The notes below the pieces were generated by a model. It was not told the DNA's origin. It was given only the letters and a program-made list of their open reading frames with translations, and searched no databases. Source: Hydrogenophaga sp. (GTDB lineage: Bacteria > Pseudomonadota > Gammaproteobacteria > Burkholderiales > Burkholderiaceae_C). Taken from it: a stretch of 64,000 bases of DNA. This document shows positions 13,451 to 22,752 of this stretch, piece after piece (the first letter of the stretch is position 1; each line of letters starts with the position of its first letter). The stretch is taken from NCBI GenBank assembly GCA_016741995.1, contig JACVCO010000004.1, forward strand, positions 124,001 through 188,000. The letters are read 5' to 3'. A program made the position numbers and the translations under genes.

Positions 13451-14038
13451 GTGAACGGCAAGGTCGAACTGATCAGCCAGGCCGAGTACGCGCGGCGCCG
13501 CGGCGTCGCGAAGTCGGCTGTGGCGAAGGCCGTGGCCGAGGGAAGGATTTCCCTCATCGATGGCAAGGTCGATCCGCACGTTGCCGACATCCAATGGGAA
13601 AGAAACACACGCGCGCGCGCCGCCTCGGGGCATGCCAGTGGACACGTATCCAACTCCGGACAGGACCTCATCGATGCTGCCGGCGATGTCGTAACACCCA
13701 CGCCTTCCGCGGCAGTGGCTCCGCAGGCACCGCCTGATGGCTACTCCGCGGCACGGACTCGGCGGGAGCACGCCGAGGCGGCCACCGCAGAGATCCAGCT
13801 TGCAAAGCTGAGGGGCGAGCTGTGCTCTACCCAGGATGTGGCGCGTGGTGGCTTCGAGGCTGCGCGAGAACTGCGCGATGCGCTGGAGTCCTCGGTGAAC
13901 CCCCTGGCGGCCGAGCTGGCCAGTCTCACTACCGCAGACTCCTGCGCCGCTGTCCTGCGGCGCCATAACCGCGCGATTCAGGAAGTGCTGTCCAAGGCCT
14001 TGCGCGAGAAGATGAGCCTTCGAACGGAGGGCGTGTGA
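13451..14038 (+). CDS. Terminase small subunit (Nu1-like)
   Basis: 195 residues from GTG 13451. The N-terminus is a winged helix-turn-helix (ISQAEYARRRGVAKSAVAKAVAEGRISLIDGKVD, residues about 8-41) that would bind cos/pac DNA. A variable linker follows, then a helical domain (ARTRREHAEAATAEIQLAKLRGEL) typical of Nu1-type subunits that contact gpA. The stop overlaps the GTG start of the large subunit. Confidence 0.85.
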   Translation: MNGKVELISQAEYARRRGVAKSAVAKAVAEGRISLIDGKVDPHVADIQWERNTRARAASGHASGHVSNSGQDLIDAAGDVVTPTPSAAVAPQAPPDGYSAARTRREHAEAATAEIQLAKLRGELCSTQDVARGGFEAARELRDALESSVNPLAAELASLTTADSCAAVLRRHNRAIQEVLSKALREKMSLRTEGV

Positions 14039-16014
14039 ACGACCTGGCCGACGGCTACCACCTGATGCTCGACGCGATGGCGCGCGGGGTAGAGCCGGAT
14101 TCCAACCTGCCGGTGGACGAGTGGGCCGACGAGCACGCGATCATCCCCAAGGAAACCGGCGCGTCGGAGCCAGGTCGGTACCGAACCTCGCGCACACCTC
14201 ACGCTCGCGCGCCGTCACGCGCGCTCAGTTCGGACCACCCATGCAAGCGCGTGGTGGTCATGGGCGCGTCTCAGATGCTAAAGACACAGGTGGCCCTGAA
14301 CTTCCTGGGAGAGACGGTCCATCAAAGGCCGAAGAACTTCTTGTGGGTGGTGCCGACTGGCAAGTTGCACAAGCGCGCGGCGGCGCGCATCGACAAGGTA
14401 GTGGCGGCAACCGAGGTGTTGCGCGCACGCTTTGCGAAGCCCACCTCGCGAACCTCAACCAACAACAATGACATCAAGGCCTATCCGGGGGGCGCGCTGT
14501 ACATCGCCACCGCTGGGGCGGCAGCCAACCTCTCCGAACTGGCAGTCACCTACGTGGTGTACGACGAGGTCGATCGCAGCCGGGAGAACGTTGGCGGCGA
14601 GGGCGATCCGCGCGAACTGGTGGAGACCCGCCAGACCAGCCACGAACGCGACCGCAAGAGCTACTACCCCAGTTCGCCCACGATCGAAGGCGAGTCTGCG
14701 ATAGAGACACTTTTCAAGCTGGGGACCCAGCGAGAGGCTATGGCCGAGTGCATTCACTGCGGCCATGCGCAGGAGTTGGACTTCTTTCGGCTGATCTCCA
14801 GCGACGATGGCAAACGGGTGATGTACCCATGCGTGTCCTGCGGAGGGCTTCACGAAGAGGGCGACAAGCCGCGCATGTTTGCACGCGGGCTCTGGAGCGA
14901 AGGCGTTCCAGGTGATGGAGAGACTGAGAGCTTTCACATCTCCGCGATGTTCCTGCCCTATGGTTGGTTGCCCTGGATAGCGCTCAAGCGGCAGTACGAC
15001 TCAGCCAAAGCGAAGCTGGAGGAGGGCAGCGAGGAGGCCATGATCGTGTTCTACAACACGCGACTGGCGCTGGTCTGGGCACGCACAAAGGAGACCACCA
15101 AGTACGACGCGCTGATGGCTCGGGCAGAAGACTACAAGCTTGGGACGGTGCCGGCCGGCGGCTTGATGCTCACTGGCGCGATCGATACCCAGACCCACCG
15201 CCTTGAACTCAAGGTGGTCGCATGGGGCGAGGGCATGGAGTGCTGGGTGGTCGATTACCAAGTGATCCATGGTGACCCCTCGGACCCCGCCACCTGGGAG
15301 CGAGCCGACGAGATCCTTCGCGGCCGATACCGGCACGACAGCGGCGCCCTGCTCACGGTCAGCGCGGTGTTCGTCGACTCCGGTGGATCGAATACGCAGG
15401 ACGTGTACGCATTCACCTCAGCGAGGAAGCGTCGAAACGTCTTCGCCATCAAGGGCGCGAGTCGGCCCAATCGCCCGATCCTTGCCGCCAAGCCGTCGTT
15501 CGTCGATGTCAACTGGCGTGGGAAAACGGAGCCCCGCGGTGCGCAGCTCTGGTACATCGGAACGGATACCGGCAAAGACTACCTGCAGGCCCGCTGGAAC
15601 CGCGCGAGCGGTCCTGGTGCGGTGCACTTTTCCGTTGATCTGCCGGAGGCCTACTACAAGGGCCTGACCGCCGAGTACCGAACCCACGGCTACCGGCGCG
15701 GGCGCAAGGTCAGTTGGTGGGAGCAGAAGAAGGGCGAGCCCAACGAGCCGCTCGACCTCATGAACTACAACCTGGCCGCCGCGCACTACCTTGGCCTGCA
15801 CAAGAAGAGTGACACCGCTTGGCAAATGCTGCGCAACAGGCTCGCCCCCGAACTCGATCTGTTCGGTGAATCTCAGGCGGCGAGCGTCTCAGTTGAACGC
15901 CCGACAAGTCCTCCGCGCGCCGACAGCTCAGCCCAGCCGCCTAGCCCCGTTGCGCCGTCACGAGAGACATCGACGCCGCGTGCCTCGCGTTCCAACTTCA
16001 GCCGTGAGTGGTGA
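14035..16014 (+). CDS. Terminase large subunit (GpA family)
   Basis: 659 residues from GTG 14035. Packaging ATPase and endonuclease. Lambda-gpA-type features: an N-terminal DEHAIIPKETGASEPGRY, a Walker A-like VVMGASQMLKTQVALN near residue 77, VVYDEVDRS as Walker B, and a zinc-like CIHCGHAQ ... CVSCGG. The nuclease half contains AIDTQTHRLELKVVAWG. It follows the small subunit by a 4-bp overlap. GpA-family terminases generally imply cos packaging. Confidence 0.92.
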   Translation: MNDLADGYHLMLDAMARGVEPDSNLPVDEWADEHAIIPKETGASEPGRYRTSRTPHARAPSRALSSDHPCKRVVVMGASQMLKTQVALNFLGETVHQRPKNFLWVVPTGKLHKRAAARIDKVVAATEVLRARFAKPTSRTSTNNNDIKAYPGGALYIATAGAAANLSELAVTYVVYDEVDRSRENVGGEGDPRELVETRQTSHERDRKSYYPSSPTIEGESAIETLFKLGTQREAMAECIHCGHAQELDFFRLISSDDGKRVMYPCVSCGGLHEEGDKPRMFARGLWSEGVPGDGETESFHISAMFLPYGWLPWIALKRQYDSAKAKLEEGSEEAMIVFYNTRLALVWARTKETTKYDALMARAEDYKLGTVPAGGLMLTGAIDTQTHRLELKVVAWGEGMECWVVDYQVIHGDPSDPATWERADEILRGRYRHDSGALLTVSAVFVDSGGSNTQDVYAFTSARKRRNVFAIKGASRPNRPILAAKPSFVDVNWRGKTEPRGAQLWYIGTDTGKDYLQARWNRASGPGAVHFSVDLPEAYYKGLTAEYRTHGYRRGRKVSWWEQKKGEPNEPLDLMNYNLAAAHYLGLHKKSDTAWQMLRNRLAPELDLFGESQAASVSVERPTSPPRADSSAQPPSPVAPSRETSTPRASRSNFSREW

Positions 16015-16018
16015 TCCC

Positions 16019-16411
16019 ATGCCCAGCCCGCACCCCCAACTCGACAAGCTCATCGAACAAGACCCGGATTTGGTGGACCGGATCTTCGAGTACCTCATTG
16101 CCGAATTCCCGCAGATCCGTGGCAAGGCCGACGAGTTGAAGGCCTCCGTGCGCGACGAGTTTCAGGGCGAGGAGTGCTACATCCGCGGGCGTTCACTTAC
16201 GGAGCGACAGGAAAGAGTGCAGCAGGTCCTGGCCTTGTTCAATGGTCGCAATGGACGAGAGGTCGCTCGCCGACTCAACATCGGAAAGACCACGGTCTAC
16301 CGGATCGTCAAACAGGCGGGAGGGACAGCCCGTCCCGAAATTCCTGGAAGTGGAACTGGGCGGCCGTTACGGTCGGCCACCGCGACCAAGAGTCCGAAGC
16401 CCACTGAGTAA
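16019..16411 (+). CDS. Mor-like transcription regulator
   Basis: 130 residues. The middle carries EFQGEECYIRGRSLTERQERVQ and a C-terminal helix-turn-helix with FNGRNGREVARRLNIGKTTVYRIV, the layout of Mu Mor/C-type activators. The start at 16019 lies 4 bp after the terminase stop. Sitting between terminase and head-joining genes, it may activate late transcription or autoregulate. The Ser/Thr/Lys-rich tail is unusual. Confidence 0.75.
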   Translation: MPSPHPQLDKLIEQDPDLVDRIFEYLIAEFPQIRGKADELKASVRDEFQGEECYIRGRSLTERQERVQQVLALFNGRNGREVARRLNIGKTTVYRIVKQAGGTARPEIPGSGTGRPLRSATATKSPKPTE

Positions 16412-16425
16412 CCGGAGCCACATCC

Positions 16426-16638
16426 ATGTCATTCACCACCGCCGATCTCCAAGCCATCGACGCGGCAATCGCCAGCGGCGAGCTGACTGTGAGCCATAAC
16501 GGCCGCACGGTGACCTACCGATCCATGGACGACCTCATGAAAGCGCGCGCCACCATCGTGGCCGAACTGGCCGGTGCGCAGAGCGGCCGCACCGGAGGTC
16601 CGCATCGCTTCACCTTCTCAACGGCGCGGGAGTGCTGA
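16426..16638 (+). CDS. gpW-family head-tail joining protein
   Basis: 70 residues with the gpW pattern: a helix (TADLQAIDAAIASGELTVSHNGRTVTYRS), a beta hairpin, then a second helix (MDDLMKARATIVAELA). gpW adds to DNA-filled heads before tail joining. It lies directly before the portal gene, as in lambda-like phages. Confidence 0.85.
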   Translation: MSFTTADLQAIDAAIASGELTVSHNGRTVTYRSMDDLMKARATIVAELAGAQSGRTGGPHRFTFSTAREC

Positions 16639-16639
16639 G

Positions 16640-18364
16640 ATGTCCAACCTGCTAGACAAGGCCATTGGCTTCTTCAACCCGATGGCGGGCCTGCGGCGCC
16701 ACCACATGCGCGAGGTGCTCACCCGGGCATACGAGGGCGCCAGCAAGCGCGATGGCTGGCGCCCGAAACGCCCTGGGGCGAGTGCCAACACCGATCACGC
16801 CATGGATGGGCGCGAGTTGCGAACCCGTTCGCGTGCGCTGGTTCAGAACGTCCCCTACATCGCCCAGGGACTGCGTTCCCTGGTGGCCAACGTGGTGGGG
16901 ACCGGGATCGTGCCCAACTGGATGGGGGCAAATGCCGAGAAGCTCAATGAGGCATGGGCGAAGTGGGTGAGCGAAGCAGATGCAGACGGGCGCCTTGACC
17001 TCTACGGCATGCAGGCTGCGGCCTACCGCGCGATGGAACAGGATGGCGAGGTGCTCATCCGTCTGCGCCCGCGTCGCGTCAGCGATGGCCTCACGGTACC
17101 GCTGCAGCTGCAGCTGCTGGAAATCGACTGGCTGGATGCATCGCGCGCGGGCCGCAGCGAACGCGGCGGCAACACCATCGTCAATGGCATCGAGTACGAC
17201 TCGCTGGGGCGGGTTGCAGGCTACTGGCTCTACGACCAGCATCCCGGTGAGACGACCACGCTCGCGCGCGCGCGTAGCACCAGCCACTTCGTGCACGCCG
17301 ACAACATCATTCACCTATTCACCCCGGAGCGCCCCGGCCAGGGCAGGGGCTTCCCGCGTGTGGCGCCTGTGATCGCGCGCGTGCGTGACTTTCAGGTGTA
17401 CGAAGACGCCGAGTTGCAGCGCAAGAACCTTGAGTCGCGTCTGTCCGTGCTGGCCTCGGGTGACGTGCAGTTGCTGGGGCAGAACCAGGAGGTGGCGAAC
17501 CCGGAGAAGACCGACGAGCTGGGTGCCTTGGCGGGAGGCAACATCATCCAGTTGCCTACGGGGATGAACATCTCGGTGGTCGAACCCAAGGCCGCGCCCG
17601 GCTACGTCGAGTACTCGAAGTGGCAGCTGCATCTCATCGCCGCGGGCTTTGGAGTGACCTATGAAATGATGACCGGCGATGTGAGCCAAGTGAACTTCAG
17701 CGGCATGCGCGGGCGACGCTTGGACTTCCGCCGCGAAGCCGAGATGACGCAGTGGACCTTGCTGGTCCCGCGCCTGTGCGACCGGATTTGTCGCGCGTTC
17801 GCTGACGCCGCTGCGCTCGCAGGCCTGGTCGACGCGCCGAACTACAAGGTAGATCACGCAACGCCAAAGTGGGACTACGTCAACCCCGATCAGGACGTGA
17901 AGGCCGACCTGAACGAGATCGCCGGCGGCCTCTCCAGCATCAGCGAGAAGCTACGTCGACGCGGGTACAAGCCAGATGCCGTGTTCCAGGAGATGGCGGG
18001 CGACGTCAAGAAGTTGCGCGAACTCGGCTTGCTGGACGTGCTGATGATGTTGCAGAAGGGTCGAGCCATGGCCGAAGGCATGACAGAAGGTGGCGGCGCG
18101 GCGGCCTCGGGAGACCCGCGTCAGTCGTCCGGGGGTAGCTCTCAGACACAGACTGCGGAGGCTCCAGACAACAAGGCGGTGGCCGATGCCTATGGTGTCC
18201 TGGTGCGAGCCGGAGCGATCACGCCACAGATGGACGATGAAGTTCTTCTGCGCGGTTTGATGGACCTGCCTAAAGCAGGGGCCGCAGTGAAGCAAGCGTG
18301 GACAGAAGACGGAGGCGTGCGCAGGCCGATCACGATTGCGGAGACGGTGGCAGCCGCGAAATAG
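16640..18364 (+). CDS. Portal protein (lambda gpB family)
   Basis: 574 residues from ATG 16640. Forms the dodecameric ring at the capsid vertex through which DNA passes. Family features: SRALVQNVPYIAQGLRSLVANVVGTGI near residue 70, QLLEIDWLDA, GFPRVAPVIARVRDFQVYEDAELQRKN, and the C-terminal GVTYEMMTGDVSQVNFSGMRGRR. The last ~80 residues are Gly/Ser/Gln-rich and variable. Confidence 0.92.
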   Translation: MSNLLDKAIGFFNPMAGLRRHHMREVLTRAYEGASKRDGWRPKRPGASANTDHAMDGRELRTRSRALVQNVPYIAQGLRSLVANVVGTGIVPNWMGANAEKLNEAWAKWVSEADADGRLDLYGMQAAAYRAMEQDGEVLIRLRPRRVSDGLTVPLQLQLLEIDWLDASRAGRSERGGNTIVNGIEYDSLGRVAGYWLYDQHPGETTTLARARSTSHFVHADNIIHLFTPERPGQGRGFPRVAPVIARVRDFQVYEDAELQRKNLESRLSVLASGDVQLLGQNQEVANPEKTDELGALAGGNIIQLPTGMNISVVEPKAAPGYVEYSKWQLHLIAAGFGVTYEMMTGDVSQVNFSGMRGRRLDFRREAEMTQWTLLVPRLCDRICRAFADAAALAGLVDAPNYKVDHATPKWDYVNPDQDVKADLNEIAGGLSSISEKLRRRGYKPDAVFQEMAGDVKKLRELGLLDVLMMLQKGRAMAEGMTEGGGAAASGDPRQSSGGSSQTQTAEAPDNKAVADAYGVLVRAGAITPQMDDEVLLRGLMDLPKAGAAVKQAWTEDGGVRRPITIAETVAAAK

Positions 18365-18412
18365 TTTCACGTTTCCTAAAAGTGGGACAGGTGGCTGGGC
18401 AAAGTCCCGGCC

Positions 18413-20524
18413 ATGCCTCAAACCTCAGCACTTCAGACGCGCCGTGACGAGATGCCCCTCGCGGGGCGATCGATGGCGCTGCGCGACTTCCACCGTGCCG
18501 AGGCTGCCTCGGACGGAGCTGACGCACCACTGGCCACTGCCAGTCTGGTGTTCACAGCTGGCGCCGCGGTGCGGCGCTACGACTGGTACCGCGACCGAGC
18601 CTACCTTGAGCAGCTCGTTGTCGAAGAGAGTGCCATCCGCATGGAGCGCCTCAGCCGCGGCGCACCGCTGCTCAACACCCACAGCTCCTGGGACCTGGAA
18701 GCGCAGCTTGGCGTCGTCGAGAACCCGTCGATCTCAGGCGGTGAGGGCCTGTGCGATGTGACCTTCTCGCGCCGACCTTCGGTGGCCGGTTACGTGCAAG
18801 ACGTTGCCGACGGAATCATCCGAAACGTCTCCGTGGGTTATGTGCGCCACCGCGTCGAGATGGTGGCCCCTGCCGAAGAGAACGGCGTCTGGGTGTACCG
18901 AGTTGTGGACTGGGAGCCCTACGAAGTCTCGCTCGTACCCATCCCCGCCGACATGGACTGCCAGGTGCGCAGCGATCGGCCCGCCGAGTCCGTGCAGGCG
19001 GACCGCACCTTCCCTTGCGAGTTCATCGAAGTCCGACAGATCACTGAATCGCCCGCGGTGGGCGTCTCCGCCGAAGTCAACCCCGAAAGGAACCGTTCCA
19101 TGCCTCAAGCAAATGCCGCCGGCGGCAACGCTGCCGCGACCGCCAGCGAAACGCAGCAGCGTGCCGAAACCCAAGCTGCTGTCACAACCTCGGCTTCCAG
19201 CACCGAGACCACGGTGCAGGCCGATGCTGCAGGCGCCGCTGCCACGCAACGTGCGGCCGACATCAACGACCTTTGCGTGCGCCACAACGTGGCCCACCTC
19301 GCCGCTGGCTTGATTCGCGGTGGCCAGACCGTCGAGCAGGCGCGCGCCGCCATCCTCGACGAGATCGCGCACCGCGATGCCGTCGCCGGTGGACACCGCA
19401 ACGTGCGCGTGGAGACCGTGCGGGACGAGACCCAAGTGCGCATGGCCGGCATCGAACAGGCAATCCTGCACCGAGTCGCCGCGACCACGCAGCTCGACGA
19501 CAACGGCCGCCAGTACCGCGGCATGTCGTTGCTGGAGATGGGCCGCGAGTTCCTCGAAGCCCTCGGCCAGAACACCCGTGGCATGGACCGCCTCACCCTG
19601 GCCACGCGCATGCTGACCTACCGCGCGCCGGGCTATCACACGACGTCCGACTTCCCCTCGCTGTTTGCGAACGTGGCCAACAAGCGGCTGCGCAACGCCT
19701 ACGAGGAGAACCCCGGCACCTACGCCATCTGGGCACGCCGCGCGCCCAACGCGCCCGACTTCAAGAACATCAACGTGGTTCAGCTTTCCGGAGCGCCCGA
19801 ACTGCTGCAAACCAACGAACATGGCGAGTTCAAGTACGGCACCATGCGGGACGGCGCCGAGACCTACGCGGTGGTGACTTATGGCCGCATCGTGGCGCTC
19901 ACCCGGCAGGCCATCATCAACGATGACCTGCGTGGTTTCGATCGTCTTGTCTCGGCCTTCGGCGCTTCCGCCCGCCGCCTGGAGAACCGCACCGTCTACG
20001 CCCAGCTGACGGCAAACGCCGCGTTGGCCGATGGCACGGCGCTGTTCCACGCCGATCACGCGAACCTGGGCACGGGCGGCGGCTCCGCGCTGTCCATCAC
20101 CAGCCTGACCTCGGGCCGTACCGCGGTCCGCAAGCAGAAGGGCCTGCAGAGCGAAGAGCTCAACATCGTGCCGTCGTACCTCATCGTGCCTGCGGCGCTG
20201 GAGCAAACCGCGTACCAGCTCACGAGCAGCCAGTACGTACCGGCCACCAAGGGTGAGATCAACGAATTCCGCACCGGCGGTCGCACTGCGCTCGAACCTG
20301 TCGTCGAGCCGCTGCTCGACAGTTCCAGCGCCACGGCCTGGTACCTGGCCGCGCAGAACTCGCAGATCGACACCGTCGAGTACGCCTACCTGGACGGCGC
20401 CGAAGGCCCGGTGATCGAGAGCGAGCTGGGCTTCGAAGTTGACGGCGTTTCCTACAAGTGCCGTCTCGACTTCGCTGCCAAGGCGGTCGACTTCCGCGGC
20501 ATCTACAAGGCCAACGGCGCCTGA
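18413..20524 (+). CDS. Prohead protease-major capsid protein fusion
   Basis: 703 residues. The first ~200 form a prohead-protease-like domain (GAPLLNTHSSWDLEAQLGVV with the catalytic-type His; NVSVGYVRH). An Ala/Gln/Thr-rich linker (about 230-285) follows, which could act as a built-in scaffold. Residues about 400-700 are an HK97/Mu-type capsid protein (AIWARRAPNAPDFKNI, ATAWYLAAQNSQIDTVEYAYLDG). Capsid and protease are normally separate, but this fused form is known in some phages and its release by self-cleavage would make the capsid monomer. Confidence 0.9.
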   Translation: MPQTSALQTRRDEMPLAGRSMALRDFHRAEAASDGADAPLATASLVFTAGAAVRRYDWYRDRAYLEQLVVEESAIRMERLSRGAPLLNTHSSWDLEAQLGVVENPSISGGEGLCDVTFSRRPSVAGYVQDVADGIIRNVSVGYVRHRVEMVAPAEENGVWVYRVVDWEPYEVSLVPIPADMDCQVRSDRPAESVQADRTFPCEFIEVRQITESPAVGVSAEVNPERNRSMPQANAAGGNAAATASETQQRAETQAAVTTSASSTETTVQADAAGAAATQRAADINDLCVRHNVAHLAAGLIRGGQTVEQARAAILDEIAHRDAVAGGHRNVRVETVRDETQVRMAGIEQAILHRVAATTQLDDNGRQYRGMSLLEMGREFLEALGQNTRGMDRLTLATRMLTYRAPGYHTTSDFPSLFANVANKRLRNAYEENPGTYAIWARRAPNAPDFKNINVVQLSGAPELLQTNEHGEFKYGTMRDGAETYAVVTYGRIVALTRQAIINDDLRGFDRLVSAFGASARRLENRTVYAQLTANAALADGTALFHADHANLGTGGGSALSITSLTSGRTAVRKQKGLQSEELNIVPSYLIVPAALEQTAYQLTSSQYVPATKGEINEFRTGGRTALEPVVEPLLDSSSATAWYLAAQNSQIDTVEYAYLDGAEGPVIESELGFEVDGVSYKCRLDFAAKAVDFRGIYKANGA

Positions 20525-20586
20525 TGACCTGAGGGCCAGCCAAGCGCTGGCCCTTGCCTCCACTCTTCTCTTCACAAGGAACCACC

Positions 20587-20946
20587 ATGAAGAACATCGT
20601 GCAAGCCGGCAAGGTCATCCCCTTCACCGCCGGTGCCAACGTCGTTTCCGGCCAGGTCGTGCGCATCGGCAACATCCTGGGCGTGGCCACCGCCGACGTG
20701 GCGAACGGTCAGCAAGGCCTGGCCGCGATCGACTGCGTTGCCACGGTCCCGAAGGTCTCGGCTGCCGTGATTGCCCCTGGCGAGTCCCTCACCTGGGACG
20801 CTTCCGCCGCTGCCTTCGACGACAACCTTGCCACGCCGGCGACCGGCGACGTGACTGGACCGGCCGCTGTCGCCTTCGAGGCGGCGGGCAACGGCGTGAC
20901 CAGCATCGCCGTGCGCCTCACCGGCGTGCCCGGCACGGTGGCCTGA
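20587..20946 (+). CDS. Capsid decoration protein, DUF2190 family
   Basis: 119 residues from ATG 20587, with AAGGA upstream. Beta-rich, starting with the typical MKNIVQAGKVIPFTAGANV repeat unit. DUF2190 proteins follow the capsid gene and are thought to stabilise the shell, as lambda gpD does. Confidence 0.82.
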   Translation: MKNIVQAGKVIPFTAGANVVSGQVVRIGNILGVATADVANGQQGLAAIDCVATVPKVSAAVIAPGESLTWDASAAAFDDNLATPATGDVTGPAAVAFEAAGNGVTSIAVRLTGVPGTVA

Positions 20947-20959
20947 TAGGGCACCGCTG

Positions 20960-21256
20960 ATGCCTGCTTCCTTCGCTGCCTTGGAGGACCGCGTCAATCG
21001 CGCTGTCCTCGGGCACTTATCCAACGCCATGGCGACCATCGGGGCGAGTACCGTGCCCGTGGTTATCGATCGTCTTTACATCGAGACGTTGGACGGCGAG
21101 GCAGCGGGGTACGCACCGGTGGTGCTGGGCAAGGATGTCGACCTCGTGGGTGTCGCGTACGGCACCACTGTCGTGGTGCATGGCATCGGCTACACGGTGA
21201 CCGCTGTCGAGCCGGATGGCACCGGACTCACGCGCCTTCAGCTGCGGAGAGCTTGA
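20960..21256 (+). CDS. Head-tail joining protein (gpFII/attachment-like)
   Basis: 98 residues. A helical start is followed by a beta-barrel domain (VPVVIDRLYIETLDGEA ... VVVHGIGYTVTAVEPDGTGLTRLQLRRA), the layout of lambda gpFII/Phage_attach proteins. Position between decoration and tail-terminator genes agrees. Confidence 0.7.
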   Translation: MPASFAALEDRVNRAVLGHLSNAMATIGASTVPVVIDRLYIETLDGEAAGYAPVVLGKDVDLVGVAYGTTVVVHGIGYTVTAVEPDGTGLTRLQLRRA

Positions 21257-21257
21257 C

Positions 21258-21710
21258 GTGCCGCACGCCCAGCAACAGATCCTCGAAGCCATCAAGGCGG
21301 ACCTGCTCGGTGCGCCGCAGACTGCGGCCCAGGGCCGGGTGTTTGTCGATCGCGTCGATGCGCTGCAGCCCACCGAGCTGCCGGGCATCGTCATCGCGGA
21401 GGACGACGGCGGCGAGTCGATCGAGCCTCAGACCGTCCATGGCCTCCTGCGCCGCGAGTTGCTTGTCTCGGTCACCGGCGTGGTTTCCCACGGCATCACG
21501 GCAGCAGCGGATGCCCGCGAACTCGGCCTTCAGATCGAGAAGCGCCTGGCTGCGAGCACTGCGCTGCGCGCGCTGTGCAAGGGCGGCGTGCGGATCGCGA
21601 CAAGCCGGCACATCAACGCTGGCGATGCCGACCGCCTCATGGCGGCGCGCGAGCAGACGTGGCGCATGACCTACCTGGTCAGCCCCATCACCCCCGAAAC
21701 CATCTTCTGA
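21258..21710 (+). CDS. Tail terminator / minor tail protein U-like
   Basis: 150 residues from GTG 21258, two bases after the previous stop. The start AQQQILEAIKADL and the middle PGIVIAEDDGGESIEP resemble tail-completion proteins of the gpU/DUF3168 type, which cap the tail tube. Family placement is by pattern and position. Confidence 0.6.
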   Translation: MPHAQQQILEAIKADLLGAPQTAAQGRVFVDRVDALQPTELPGIVIAEDDGGESIEPQTVHGLLRRELLVSVTGVVSHGITAAADARELGLQIEKRLAASTALRALCKGGVRIATSRHINAGDADRLMAAREQTWRMTYLVSPITPETIF

Positions 21711-21728
21711 ACCCCAACGGAGTCAACC

Positions 21729-22376
21729 ATGTCCGATCTCAACGTCTGGAGTAACGTCAAGGTGGCGGTTCAATCCGCCATCGCCGCACCGAAGATCATC
21801 GAATCCATCACCAAGGCCAACCCTGCTGTCGCGGAGATCGAGGCCCACGGCTATAGCGCTGGCGACCTCCTGTTGGTCAAGGTGTCTGGCGGCATGCGCG
21901 AACTCAACTACCGTGTGCTGGAGGTGCTCGCGGCGCCGTCGGTGGACACGGTCAGCCTGCGGGGTATCGATTCCACCGGCTTCTCTGACTTCGTTGCTGG
22001 CACCGTCGAGAGGCTCACCCTCGGTGCGGAATGCAGCACCCTGCAGGACTTTGCGCCCAGCGGCGGAGAAGCCGCGGGCATTCCGGTGGAGACCATTCAC
22101 ACGGACGACACCTTCGAGATCCCCGGCCGCCGTACGCCCTTGGTGATCACCTCCACGTCGCTGTGGCAAACGGCGGACCCTGCACTCGTGGCACTCAACG
22201 GGTTCGACGCCCGCAAGACCCCGGGCGCCGTGGAGGTGACCTTCGCCACCGGCAACCGCATGCTCTTCGCGGCCTACGCGAGCGCCAGCCTCGCGCCCGG
22301 TGGCGCGGCTGGCGGCCTGGTCACCACGCCGGTGAGCCTGCGTTTGCGTGGCCTGATCACCAACTACCCGAACTGA
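21729..22376 (+). CDS. Major tail tube protein
   Basis: 215 residues with a strong upstream context (about CGGAGT). The sequence is beta-rich (YSAGDLLLVKVSGGMRELNYRVLEV) and has the size expected of a siphophage tail tube protein. The next two genes show the tail-chaperone frameshift arrangement that always follows the tube protein in lambda-like phages. No Ig-like C-terminal extension is apparent. Confidence 0.75.
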   Translation: MSDLNVWSNVKVAVQSAIAAPKIIESITKANPAVAEIEAHGYSAGDLLLVKVSGGMRELNYRVLEVLAAPSVDTVSLRGIDSTGFSDFVAGTVERLTLGAECSTLQDFAPSGGEAAGIPVETIHTDDTFEIPGRRTPLVITSTSLWQTADPALVALNGFDARKTPGAVEVTFATGNRMLFAAYASASLAPGGAAGGLVTTPVSLRLRGLITNYPN

Positions 22377-22380
22377 TCAC

Positions 22381-22752
22381 ATGGCACTGGTCAAGCGCAA
22401 TGCCGTCGAAGCGCCCACGCTCCGGAAAGAGACCGTCGAGATTCCCGAGATCGGCGGCGACGTGGTCGTGCGGGCCATGCTGCTCGGCGAGCGGTTGGAC
22501 ATTTTCGCAGAGCAAAAGCGCCTCGCGGTTCCTCGCGACGGCGAGTCCGAGGAAGACGCGCACGAGCGCGCCGGACGCCAGCTCATCGCGCCAACCCTGG
22601 CCTGCACTGTGCTGGATGCGGAGTCCAAACCTCTCTGGACAACGGCCGAGTGGAACGTGTTCGGTTCGCAGCACGCTGCCCGTGCCCTCCATCTCTTTCG
22701 CGTCGTCATGCGCCTCAGCGGTGGGTCCGTGGAGGACGTCCGAAAAAACTGA
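22381..22752 (+). CDS. Tail assembly chaperone, gpG-like (frame 0 product)
   Basis: 123 residues. It begins LRKETVEIPEIGGDVVVRAMLLGERL, typical of tail chaperones that bind the tape measure. Ends CGA AAA AAC TGA, so its last sense codons form an A-AAA-AAC heptamer. A fraction of ribosomes slipping back one base would continue into the next frame. Confidence 0.8.
   Translation: MALVKRNAVEAPTLRKETVEIPEIGGDVVVRAMLLGERLDIFAEQKRLAVPRDGESEEDAHERAGRQLIAPTLACTVLDAESKPLWTTAEWNVFGSQHAARALHLFRVVMRLSGGSVEDVRKN
22743..22749 (+). other. Programmed -1 frameshift site (A-AAA-AAC)
   Basis: Canonical X-XXY-YYZ slippery heptamer in the zero frame of the gpG-like gene, one codon before its TGA. Slipping -1 joins it to the open frame ending at 23087, giving a G-T fusion, the conserved device of long-tailed phages. 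Confidence 0.82.

Noticed and set aside
13420-13737. 105-codon frame over small terminase
   Set aside because: Shadow of the terminase gene; Arg/Gly-rich with no family.
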